Positions 9,167-16,739 of a DNA stretch of 16,739 nucleotides are shown one piece after another; the first letter of the stretch is position 1, and each line of letters starts with the position of its first letter. The notes beneath the pieces are model-generated. The model was not told where the DNA came from, did not search any database, and saw only the letters and a list, made by a program, of their open reading frames with translations. The position numbers were made by a program, and so were the translations under genes. Source of the DNA: Methylococcaceae bacterium (lineage in GTDB: Bacteria > Pseudomonadota > Gammaproteobacteria > Methylococcales > Methylomonadaceae); assembly GCA_947484105.1 (NCBI GenBank), contig CANKON010000003.1:1-16739 (forward strand). Reading direction: 5' to 3'.

Positions 9167-11317
9167 ATGTCACAACCTTCAATCACGCCCCCAAATTTAT
9201 TTAGTTACCGCAAGTATTGGGCGCAACGTTTTGGCATCGCGCCACAACTGCCGATGAGTCGCGCCGAAATGGACGAATTAGGTTGGGATAGTTGTGACGT
9301 GATTATTGTCAGCGGCGATGCGTATGTTGACCACCCTAGTTTTGGAATGGCGTTAATCGGTCGAATGCTCGAAGCACAAGGCTTTCGCGTCGGCATGATT
9401 GCTCAACCTGATTGGACAAGTGCCAAAGATTTTCAAAAATTAGGTCGCCCCAATTTATTTTTTGGCATTACAAGCGGCAACATGGATTCGATGGTAAATC
9501 ATTACACCTCGGACAAAAAAATCCGTTCAAATGATGCTTATACGCCTGATGGTACCGCGTCGAAACGTCCCGACCGTGCGACCTCTGTTTATTCGCACCG
9601 TTGCCGTGAAGCCTTTAAAGATGTGCCTATTATTATTGGTGGCATTGAAGCGAGTTTACGGCGTATCGCGCATTATGATTATTGGTCGGACACCGTGAAA
9701 AAATCGGTGTTGCTTGATTCAAAAGCCGATTTATTATTATTCGGCAATGCAGAGCGGGCGATTGTTGACGTGGCGCACCGTTTAGCAAAAGGCGAAAAAG
9801 TTCAAGATATTAAATTCATGCGTGGCACGGCGCATTTTGTGAAAGAAGTTCCTGCGGACTTTGCTGTCAAAGATTCGACCGATTTTGATAAACCTGGTGC
9901 GATTGCGCCACCTGCGAATCCATATCAAGAAGAACCGCCTTGCGATAAATCTGAAACAGCAACAGCAAATGAAGATGAAATTAAAGTCGCGCCGTTAATT
10001 CAAAATATCAAAGTGTTGCGCGAAAAAACCGCGATTCGTTTGCCGTCGTATGAAACGGTGAAAAATGACCCAATTTTTTACGCGCATGCGTCGCGCGTCA
10101 TGCACGGTGAAACGAATCCGTATAACGCGCGTCCGTTGGTTCAAAAACATGGCGACCGCGAAGTGTGGCTAAATCCGCCGCCGATTCCGTTGACTATGCA
10201 AGAAATGGACGGTGTTTTTGATTTGCCCTATTCGCGTTTGCCGCATAAAAGTTATGGTGGCGCGAACATTCCCGCGTTTGAGATGATTCAACATTCCGTC
10301 AATATCATGCGCGGCTGTTTTGGTGGCTGTAGTTTTTGTTCGATTACTGAACACGAAGGGCGGATTATTCAAAGCCGCAGCGAAGATTCAATTATCAAAG
10401 AAATTGAAGCCATTCGTGATACGTCACCCGCTTTTACGGGGCATATTTCAGATTTAGGCGGTCCTACGGCGAATATGTATCGCCTCGCGTGTAAAGACAA
10501 AGAAATTGAAAGTGCGTGCCGTAAATTATCGTGCGTTTATCCAGGGATTTGCCCGAATTTGAATACTGACCATTCATCATTGATAAAACTTTATCGTCGC
10601 GCTCGTGGTTTGAAAGGCATTAAAAAAATCTTTATTGCATCAGGTTTGCGTTACGACCTAGCCGTTGAATCACCTGAATATGTCAAAGAATTGGTGACGC
10701 ATCACGTTGGCGGTTATTTGAAAATTGCGCCTGAACACACCGAAAAAAATGTACTTTCACGCATGATGAAACCAGGCATGGGAACGTATGACCGTTTTAA
10801 AGAAATGTTTGACCGTTTTTCAAAAGAAGCAGGCAAAGAACAATATCTAATTCCCTATTTTATCGCCGCGCATCCTGGTACGACGGATAACGATATGTTG
10901 GAATTGGCGTTGTGGTTAAAACGCAATAATTTCCGCGCTGACCAAGTTCAAGCATTTTTGCCGTCGCCGATGTCGATTGCGACCGCGATGTATCATTCTG
11001 GCAAAGACAGTTTGAAAAAAGTCACCCGCGAAGCCGAAAATATAAGCATTCCCAAAAGTGTCAAACAACGCCGTTTGCAAAAAGCGTTTTTGCGTTATCA
11101 CGATCCAAAAAATTGGGATTTGTTGCGCCAAGCATTAAAAGACATGGGACGCGCGGATTTAATTGGTAATGGTAAACATCATTTAATTCCGAGTTACCAG
11201 CCAAAAGGTTTTGAATCGACTGAAAAAACACAACCGTTCAAAACAAAATACACTGACTTTGCTAAACCAAAATCTAAAACCTCTTTTTCTAATTCTAAAA
11301 ATCGTCGTCCGCGTTAA
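9167..11317 (+). CDS. ygiQ: YgiQ-family radical SAM protein (UPF0313)
   Basis: Radical S-adenosylmethionine enzyme of unknown substrate; 716 residues, near the 739 of E. coli YgiQ. The N-terminal UPF0313 domain (about 1-230) has [17 protein letters not shown] (44-60) and [12 protein letters not shown] (155-166). The 4Fe-4S cluster ligands are C384, C388 and C391 in [19 protein letters not shown], within the radical SAM barrel. The C-terminal part ends in a basic Lys/Ser/Arg-rich tail from about 690 to 716. Residues about 238-275 form a Pro- and acid-rich segment that looks like a flexible linker. GAG lies 7 bases before the ATG. A membrane c-di-GMP enzyme gene begins 7 bases after the stop, so the two are probably co-transcribed. 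I do not assign a reaction. Confidence 0.93.
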   Translation: MSQPSITPPNLFSYRKYWAQRFGIAPQLPMSRAEMDELGWDSCDVIIVSGDAYVDHPSFGMALIGRMLEAQGFRVGMIAQPDWTSAKDFQKLGRPNLFFGITSGNMDSMVNHYTSDKKIRSNDAYTPDGTASKRPDRATSVYSHRCREAFKDVPIIIGGIEASLRRIAHYDYWSDTVKKSVLLDSKADLLLFGNAERAIVDVAHRLAKGEKVQDIKFMRGTAHFVKEVPADFAVKDSTDFDKPGAIAPPANPYQEEPPCDKSETATANEDEIKVAPLIQNIKVLREKTAIRLPSYETVKNDPIFYAHASRVMHGETNPYNARPLVQKHGDREVWLNPPPIPLTMQEMDGVFDLPYSRLPHKSYGGANIPAFEMIQHSVNIMRGCFGGCSFCSITEHEGRIIQSRSEDSIIKEIEAIRDTSPAFTGHISDLGGPTANMYRLACKDKEIESACRKLSCVYPGICPNLNTDHSSLIKLYRRARGLKGIKKIFIASGLRYDLAVESPEYVKELVTHHVGGYLKIAPEHTEKNVLSRMMKPGMGTYDRFKEMFDRFSKEAGKEQYLIPYFIAAHPGTTDNDMLELALWLKRNNFRADQVQAFLPSPMSIATAMYHSGKDSLKKVTREAENISIPKSVKQRRLQKAFLRYHDPKNWDLLRQALKDMGRADLIGNGKHHLIPSYQPKGFESTEKTQPFKTKYTDFAKPKSKTSFSNSKNRRPR

Positions 11318-11324
11318 ATCAAAA

Positions 11325-14252
11325 ATGTTACGTCTAAATTTTCGATTAAAAACTAGCTTTTGTGCCTTAGCATTACTGCTTTCTGGAAGTGTATTTGCTA
11401 GTGAAACTGTGAATTTACAATTGCGCTGGCATCATCAATTTCAATTTGCTGGGTATTACGCTGCGCTTGAAAAAGGCTTCTACGCAAAAGCGGGTTTAAA
11501 CGTTGTGATTCACGAAGGTTCGCCCGATAAGATGCCCATTCAAGAAGTTTTAAGCGGCAATACCGAGTATGGTGTAGGCAATAGCGAATTACTTTCTGAA
11601 CGGTTACACGGTGCGCCATTAGTCGCTTTAGCTGCAATGTTTCAACATTCGCCGTCTGTTTTGTTGGCGCGAAAAGAGCTGTTATCTCCGAGTGATTTAA
11701 TTGGTAAAAAAGTGATGATGCTCAATAAATCAATGGATACTGATTTACTAGCTATGTTGGGAAATGAAGGTGTTGATATTAGTCGAGTTGGAATTTTACC
11801 GAGCAGTTTTGAACTTCAAGATTTAATTGATGGGCGCGTTGATGCCTACAATGCGTATCTAACGAACGAAGCCTATTTGTTAAAATGGCAAAATTTTCCA
11901 TTTACCGTTATCAATCCTCGTAATTATGGCGTGGACTTTTACAGTGATATTTTATTTACAACTGAAAGTGAACTTCATGAACATCCAGATCGCGTAAAAG
12001 CCTTTCGCCAAGCCAGTATTGAAGGTTGGAATTACGCGCTTGAACATCCAGACGAAATTATTGAATTACTCATCAACAAATACTACGTTGAAAAATCGCG
12101 CCGTCATTTGCAATATGAAGCTGATGCAGTACGTCCGTTAGTGGTTCCCGATTTAATAGAAATTGGTCACATGAATCCAGCGCGTTGGCATTCGATGGCG
12201 GATACATTTGTAAGAGCGGGAATGGCTCAAAAATCAACAGTTTCAGAACGATTAAACGGTTTTATTTATGATCCTGACATTAAATTCGACAAAGAAAAAC
12301 TTTACAGTTACTTAGGTATTGCAGCAATTATTACTGTTTTAGGATTCTTAATTCTGTTTATTTTGTTGGTTGCCTATAAATCCATTAAACGTGAAAACAA
12401 AGCACGCCGCAAGATTGCAAAAGCACTGTTGCAACAAAGTAATGACTTGGCGTTGCACAATCAAATTCTGAAAAAAGTGGGCAGCAACACGATTGATTTA
12501 CACACGTTGCACGCTTTGCTTAACGAATTGATTAACGGTGTTGAAATGCAATATCCAAATATGCGCTGTTCGGTTTTATTACTGAATCGAGAAACAGGAA
12601 AATTACATCACGGCGCAGCACCAAGTTTGCCAGATTTTTTTAATGAAGCCGTTGACGGTTTGAAAATTGGTGAGGGGCAAGGTGCGTGTGGCACAGCCGC
12701 GTTTCGTGGTGAACGAGTAATCATCACGGATGTTTTGAAGGCTGCTTTTGATTCAAAATTTTCTGAAATCGCACAGCTGGCAAATATCCGCTCATGTTGG
12801 TCACAACCGATTAAAAATAGCCAAGAAGAAGTTTTAGGTACCTTTGCAATTTTTCATTCATCAACTTCCGATCCCAAACAATCGGAATTGATTTCGATTG
12901 AACAATACGCAAATTTAATCATGTTGATGATTGAACGTTATCGAGATGACACAAAAATTCAAAGATTAGCATTTTACGACCCGTTAACAGGTTTGCCGAA
13001 TCGTCGTTTGATGTCAGAACGTTTAAAACATGGCATTGAAAGTAGTTTGCGTGAACGTAAGCGAATGGCAATTTTGATGATGGATTTAGACAAATTCAAA
13101 GCCGTGAATGACAATTTTGGACACGCGGCGGGCGATGAATTGTTGAAACAAGTTGCTAAACGAATTCAAAATCGTATTCGAGAAGTGGATACGGTAGCGC
13201 GTTTGGGTGGCGATGAATTTGTAATTTTACTCGAAGATATTAGCCACATTGATGATGCGGCTCGCGTGGCAGAATTGATTGTGCAGGATTTAAGTCAACT
13301 GTTTCAATTGGAACAAAGTGACGGTATTCAAATCGGTGCGAGCATTGGTATTAGCCTTTATCCCGAACACGGCGATGATCCAGAATTGCTGATTGACCAC
13401 GCCGACACCGCGCTTTATCACGCAAAAGATGCGGGACGCGGGCGATTTGCGTATTTTTCAGAAGAATTAACGATTGCGGTGCGTGAACGGATTGAATTGG
13501 AAACACGTTTGCGGCGGGCGATAAATAATCAAGAATTACGATTGCATTATCAGCCACAAGTGGATATTTCGACAGGCAAAATCATTGGTACTGAAGCCTT
13601 AATTCGTTGGATTGATCCCGAAAATGGTTTCATTTCACCGAATCATTTTATTCCGTTAGCCGAAGAAACGGGGTTGATTGAAAAAATTGGTGAATGGGTC
13701 GTTTACGAAGCGTGTCGGCAGGGAAAAATTTGGATGAGTCATGGGATTACCGAATTGACAATTGCTGTGAACGTTTCGCCTGTGCAATTTCAACGCTGCG
13801 ATTTGAATGAATTGATACTAAATGCTTTGCGTGATACAGGTTTTCCAGCTGCCCGTTTAGAATTGGAATTGACTGAAAGTGGCTTGATGGAAAATCAAGA
13901 GAAAGTGATCGGTATTTTGAACAACTTGCGAGCGCAAGGTATTCGATTGGCGATTGATGATTTCGGTACAGGTTATTCATCGTTGGCGTATTTAAAACGT
14001 TTTCCGTTGGATGTCCTGAAAATTGATAAAAGTTTTATCGATGATATTCCACAACTCAAAGACGATATGGAAATTACCGCAACGATTATTGCGATGGGAA
14101 AAATTTTGGGTTTTAAAGTTTTAGCGGAAGGCGTTGAAACCCCAGAACAACTGGATTTTTTACGAAAAAAGGGCTGTGACATTTATCAAGGCTACATTAA
14201 AAGTAAACCGTTGCCTGCGGATGATTTTTTGAAGTTGTTGTTGGCGGATTAG
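11325..14252 (+). CDS. Membrane sensor with SBP, GAF, GGDEF and EAL domains (c-di-GMP cyclase/phosphodiesterase)
   Basis: Predicted to sense a ligand outside the membrane and to make and/or degrade c-di-GMP in the cytoplasm. From the ATG at 11325 it has 975 residues; the open frame extends into ygiQ, but MLRLNFRLKTSFCALALLLS is a proper signal sequence ending VFAS near residue 26. Next comes an NMT1/THI5-like substrate-binding domain (about 27-315, with LRWHHQFQFAGYYAALEKGFY). A TM helix (about 329-352) follows, then a short basic or helical linker. A GAF domain spans about 380-540. The GGDEF domain has an intact GGDEF (628-632) and the inhibitory I-site RxxD (R619-D622) five residues before it. 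The EAL domain has EAL (757-759), N816, DDFGTGYSS (878-886), K899 and E935. Both enzymatic halves look competent. It follows ygiQ after 7 bases. Confidence 0.92.
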   Translation: MLRLNFRLKTSFCALALLLSGSVFASETVNLQLRWHHQFQFAGYYAALEKGFYAKAGLNVVIHEGSPDKMPIQEVLSGNTEYGVGNSELLSERLHGAPLVALAAMFQHSPSVLLARKELLSPSDLIGKKVMMLNKSMDTDLLAMLGNEGVDISRVGILPSSFELQDLIDGRVDAYNAYLTNEAYLLKWQNFPFTVINPRNYGVDFYSDILFTTESELHEHPDRVKAFRQASIEGWNYALEHPDEIIELLINKYYVEKSRRHLQYEADAVRPLVVPDLIEIGHMNPARWHSMADTFVRAGMAQKSTVSERLNGFIYDPDIKFDKEKLYSYLGIAAIITVLGFLILFILLVAYKSIKRENKARRKIAKALLQQSNDLALHNQILKKVGSNTIDLHTLHALLNELINGVEMQYPNMRCSVLLLNRETGKLHHGAAPSLPDFFNEAVDGLKIGEGQGACGTAAFRGERVIITDVLKAAFDSKFSEIAQLANIRSCWSQPIKNSQEEVLGTFAIFHSSTSDPKQSELISIEQYANLIMLMIERYRDDTKIQRLAFYDPLTGLPNRRLMSERLKHGIESSLRERKRMAILMMDLDKFKAVNDNFGHAAGDELLKQVAKRIQNRIREVDTVARLGGDEFVILLEDISHIDDAARVAELIVQDLSQLFQLEQSDGIQIGASIGISLYPEHGDDPELLIDHADTALYHAKDAGRGRFAYFSEELTIAVRERIELETRLRRAINNQELRLHYQPQVDISTGKIIGTEALIRWIDPENGFISPNHFIPLAEETGLIEKIGEWVVYEACRQGKIWMSHGITELTIAVNVSPVQFQRCDLNELILNALRDTGFPAARLELELTESGLMENQEKVIGILNNLRAQGIRLAIDDFGTGYSSLAYLKRFPLDVLKIDKSFIDDIPQLKDDMEITATIIAMGKILGFKVLAEGVETPEQLDFLRKKGCDIYQGYIKSKPLPADDFLKLLLAD

Positions 14253-14305
14253 AATGCGACATCCGTTGTGTAATTTTTATCTATAAAGTTAGAATGCCCC
14301 GTTAC

Positions 14306-14334
14306 TTGCTTGCAAACCGATTGAATCCTATAAT
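14306..14334 (+). promoter_or_regulatory. argD: Strong sigma-70 promoter for argDF
   Basis: TTGCTT (-35, 14306-14311), a 17-base spacer and a perfect TATAAT (-10, 14329-14334). Transcription would start near 14341, giving a leader of about 25 bases before the argD ATG. I looked for an ArgR box (TGAAT-N4-ATTCA). A TGAAT half-site lies between the elements, but no matching second half is present. Confidence 0.75.
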
Positions 14335-14366
14335 CCGACCTTTTTTTGTTGACAGGCAAAATCGTT

Positions 14367-15539
14367 ATGAGCAGTCACATTATGCCCACTTATGCGCGTC
14401 TCGCCGTTACCTTTGAACGAGGTGAAGGCGCATGGTTGTGGGACGATAAAAACCAGCGTTATTTAGATGCGTTATCAGGCATTGCAGTTTGCAATTTAGG
14501 ACACGCGCATTCAGCTGTACATGAAGCGATTTGTCAACAAAGCGCAAAACTCCTACACACCTCGAATCTTTACGCCATCGCTAGCCAAGAAAAACTTGCT
14601 GACAAGCTGATTCAAATGAGTGGCATGACCAACGTTTTTTTCAGTAATTCAGGTGCCGAAGCGAATGAAGCGGCAATTAAACTCGCCCGAAAATTCGGGC
14701 ATTCAAAAGGCATCGAAACACCTGCGATTATCGTGGCAGAAAAAAGTTTTCACGGGCGCACGTTAGCGACATTAAGCGCGACGGGGAATGCGAAAATTCA
14801 ACAAGGTTTTGAACCGCTGGTTGAAGGTTTTGTGCGTGTGCCGTACAACGATATTGCGACAATTAAAACGGTACTTTCTGAAAATTCGTCAATTGCTGCG
14901 ATTCTAGTTGAACCGATTCAAGGCGAAGGCGGCGTGAACATTCCTGCTTCCGATTATTTGAATCAAATTCGAGCCTTGTGCGATGAATACGATGTTTTGA
15001 TGATGCTTGACGAAATCCAAACGGGCATCGGACGCACAGGCAAGTTTTTAGCGTTCCAACACAACGGCATTTTGCCCGACGTTTGCACCTTGGCAAAAGC
15101 GTTAGGAAATGGCGTACCGATTGGCGCGTGTTTAGCAAGTGGTAAAGCAGCAGACATTTTCACAGCAGGCAATCATGGCTCAACGTTTGGCGGTAATCCG
15201 CTCGCGTGCAGTGCGGCATTGGCAGTTTTAAACACGTTAAGCCAAAGTGATTTAATTTCTCAAGCGACGCAAAAAGGTAACGCCATTTGTGTAAAATTTA
15301 GAGAGAAATTACACGCTAATTCACACATCGTTGAAATTCGCAATTTGGGTTTGATGATTGGCATCGAATTGGATAAACCTTGCACGGCATTAGTTGGTCA
15401 GGCATTAAACGCGGGGTTGCTCATCAACGTCACACAAGACAGCGTAATTCGTTTATTACCACCGCTCATTATCGACGAAAACCAAATAACCCAACTCGTT
15501 GACACGCTGTCAGCGTTAATTCAAGAGTACACAAAATGA
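14367..15539 (+). CDS. argD: Acetylornithine aminotransferase
   Basis: PLP-dependent class III aminotransferase. It converts N-acetylglutamate semialdehyde and glutamate to N-acetylornithine in arginine synthesis, and the enterobacterial enzyme also serves lysine synthesis (DapC activity). It has 390 residues from the ATG at 14367; an in-frame TTG seven codons earlier is unlikely because it lies at the predicted transcript start. Visible features are SNSGAEANE (93-101), FHGRT (128-132), [12 protein letters not shown] (214-225, with D215 contacting PLP) and the PLP lysine K244 in [10 protein letters not shown]. The stop overlaps the argF start by ATGA, indicating coupled translation. ArgD versus the catabolic AstC paralogue cannot be settled by sequence alone, but the argF neighbour favours ArgD. 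Confidence 0.94.
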   Translation: MSSHIMPTYARLAVTFERGEGAWLWDDKNQRYLDALSGIAVCNLGHAHSAVHEAICQQSAKLLHTSNLYAIASQEKLADKLIQMSGMTNVFFSNSGAEANEAAIKLARKFGHSKGIETPAIIVAEKSFHGRTLATLSATGNAKIQQGFEPLVEGFVRVPYNDIATIKTVLSENSSIAAILVEPIQGEGGVNIPASDYLNQIRALCDEYDVLMMLDEIQTGIGRTGKFLAFQHNGILPDVCTLAKALGNGVPIGACLASGKAADIFTAGNHGSTFGGNPLACSAALAVLNTLSQSDLISQATQKGNAICVKFREKLHANSHIVEIRNLGLMIGIELDKPCTALVGQALNAGLLINVTQDSVIRLLPPLIIDENQITQLVDTLSALIQEYTK

Positions 15540-16462
15540 AACCAAGACATTTTATAAGTTTGCTGGATTTAACTAGCGATGAGTTTCGGACGTTAATCGC
15601 CCGTGCAATCATGTTAAAACACGTCCGCGACCGCGATTATCAGCCATTGAAAGGACAAGTTTTAGGAATGATTTTTGAAAAATCATCGACGCGTACGCGC
15701 GTTTCCTTTGAAACGGGCATGGCGCATTTTGGTGGACACGCATTATTTTTGTCGCCGCGTGATACGCAACTCGGACGCGGTGAACCAATTGCGGACAGCG
15801 CGAAAGTGATTTCACGCATGGTCGATTGCGTCATGTTGCGAACACATGAGCATGAAACCGTCACGCATTTTGCTGAAAATTCGCGTGTGCCAGTGATTAA
15901 CGGTTTAACCGACAAAGAACACCCGTGCCAATTGCTTGCGGATATGCAAACTTATTTTGAACATCGCGGCGACATTCGCGGTAAAACAGTGGCTTGGATT
16001 GGCGATGGCAATAATATGTGCCACTCTTACATTCACGCCGCAATGGTGTTAGATTTCACGTTGCATATTGCTGCGCCAAAAGATTATTTACCTGATGCTG
16101 AAATTGTCAAAATGGCGGGGCAGCGAGTTAAATTTTTCGACACCACCGTTGAAGCCGCCAAAAATGTTGATTGTGTTGTCACTGATGTTTGGGCAAGCAT
16201 GGGGCAAGAAGAAGAACAAAAATTGCGCGAGGTGGCGTTTAAAGCGTATCAAGTCGATGCAAACGTCATGGCAGCGGCGAAATCTGATGCTTTATTTATG
16301 CACTGTTTGCCAGCACATCGTGGCGAAGAAGTCAGTGCAGATGTAATTGACGGCACACAAAGTGTGGTTTTTGATGAAGCTGAAAATCGCTTGCACGCAC
16401 AAAAAGCCTTGTTGGAATTGCTGATGTGCGGAAACGCGAAAATTTCTTTACTTAACGATTAA
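15536..16462 (+). CDS. argF: Ornithine carbamoyltransferase
   Basis: Makes citrulline from ornithine and carbamoyl phosphate, the sixth step of arginine synthesis, as a cytoplasmic trimer. It has 308 residues, typical length. The carbamoyl-phosphate site [10 protein letters not shown] is at 50-59, with HPCQ at 129-132. The ornithine-binding SMG loop is seen as [10 protein letters not shown] (218-227), and the catalytic [10 protein letters not shown] is at 256-265. The start codon overlaps the argD stop by 4 bases. The next gene starts 12 bases after the stop with no terminator, so a secreted SH3-domain protein may share the transcript. The biosynthetic (argF) rather than catabolic (arcB) assignment rests on the argD linkage. 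Confidence 0.96.
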   Translation: MKPRHFISLLDLTSDEFRTLIARAIMLKHVRDRDYQPLKGQVLGMIFEKSSTRTRVSFETGMAHFGGHALFLSPRDTQLGRGEPIADSAKVISRMVDCVMLRTHEHETVTHFAENSRVPVINGLTDKEHPCQLLADMQTYFEHRGDIRGKTVAWIGDGNNMCHSYIHAAMVLDFTLHIAAPKDYLPDAEIVKMAGQRVKFFDTTVEAAKNVDCVVTDVWASMGQEEEQKLREVAFKAYQVDANVMAAAKSDALFMHCLPAHRGEEVSADVIDGTQSVVFDEAENRLHAQKALLELLMCGNAKISLLND

Positions 16463-16474
16463 ACGCGAGTGATT

Positions 16475-16739
16475 ATGAAAAAAATACTTTTGTCCGCGTT
16501 AATACTTGTCAGTTCAATGGCACACGCCGCACCCAGTGACATTGTTTACGTTGCCGACGATTACAATTTAACGCTCTGGAGTACTGCAAATTACACGGGA
16601 AAACTTCAAATTCTTCCGACGGGTTCACCACTGACTATTCTAGGTGAACACCCCACCACAAACGGTTTAATTAAAGTTAAAACGATTGACGGCACTGAAG
16701 GTTTCGTCAAAATTAAATACGTCAAAAAAGAAGCTCCCG
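16475..16739 (+). CDS. Secreted bacterial SH3-domain protein, N-terminal fragment
   Basis: Unnamed gene that runs off the right edge; 88 codons are visible. The ATG at 16475 has GAG 5 bases upstream. Residues 1-18 are a classical signal peptide (MKKILLSALILVSSMAHA) with cleavage expected after AHA. The mature part begins with DIVYVADDYNLTLWSTANY and continues through LTILGEHP and GLIKVKTIDGTEGFVKIKYV. This matches the pattern of the TIGR04211/YgiM-type SH3 domain, in which an SH3b domain is usually followed by a coiled coil and a C-terminal TM helix. Whether those follow here cannot be seen. It lies 12 bases after argF. Confidence 0.8.
   Translation, partial: MKKILLSALILVSSMAHAAPSDIVYVADDYNLTLWSTANYTGKLQILPTGSPLTILGEHPTTNGLIKVKTIDGTEGFVKIKYVKKEAP

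Noticed and set aside
11211..11324. Upstream extension of the c-di-GMP sensor overlapping ygiQ
   Set aside because: It would place a basic hydrophilic stretch before a good signal sequence and overlaps conserved reading in ygiQ; the ATG at 11325 restores a normal N-terminus.
14321..14338. ArgR operator overlapping the argD -10
   Set aside because: Only one TGAAT half-site is present; the second half does not match ATTCA at the required spacing.

Overview
This is a chromosomal housekeeping stretch from a moderately AT-rich proteobacterium, most likely a gammaproteobacterium. CysD, HemF, CysM, TsaD, Ppk, YgiQ, ArgD and ArgF all read as close relatives of the enterobacterial proteins. A full-length PqqC suggests an organism that makes the PQQ cofactor, for example one using methanol or other PQQ-dependent dehydrogenases. 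I cannot fix the genus from the sequence. There are no insertion sequences, CRISPR arrays, tRNAs or rRNAs, and no gene-free stretch longer than about 210 bases.

Layout. Positions 1-3745 are on the minus strand. Reading in the direction of transcription they hold hemF (closed by a clear intrinsic terminator), a secreted or membrane Tim44-like protein gene joined to dut by a 3-base gap, then cysD and the first 49 codons of cysN. From a short divergent region at 3746-3868, cysM runs on the plus strand. The gap at 4763-4964 is unusual. It holds a terminator that points the wrong way for its neighbours, a possible minus-strand small RNA, and a perfect 14-bp inverted repeat. It is followed by tsaD and a pqqC without the other pqq genes. 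ppk lies convergent to pqqC on the minus strand, and a Pho-box-like direct repeat lies in the ppk/ygiQ divergent region. On the plus strand a ygiQ-type radical SAM gene is followed 7 bases later by a large membrane c-di-GMP enzyme gene (substrate-binding domain, TM, GAF, GGDEF, EAL). Last come argD and argF, overlapping by 4 bases behind a strong sigma-70-type promoter, and the start of a secreted SH3-domain protein gene.

How the genes fit together. cysDN (sulfate activation) and cysM (cysteine synthesis) are both sulfur assimilation genes. argD and argF are successive parts of the arginine pathway. hemF, tsaD and dut are single housekeeping functions. The most informative non-standard items are the putative PhoB site at ppk, the intergenic structures ahead of tsaD, the isolated pqqC, and the five-part sensor/c-di-GMP protein that appears to share a transcript with ygiQ. 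I found no convincing multi-gene novel system. The candidates below are mainly regulatory or contextual.
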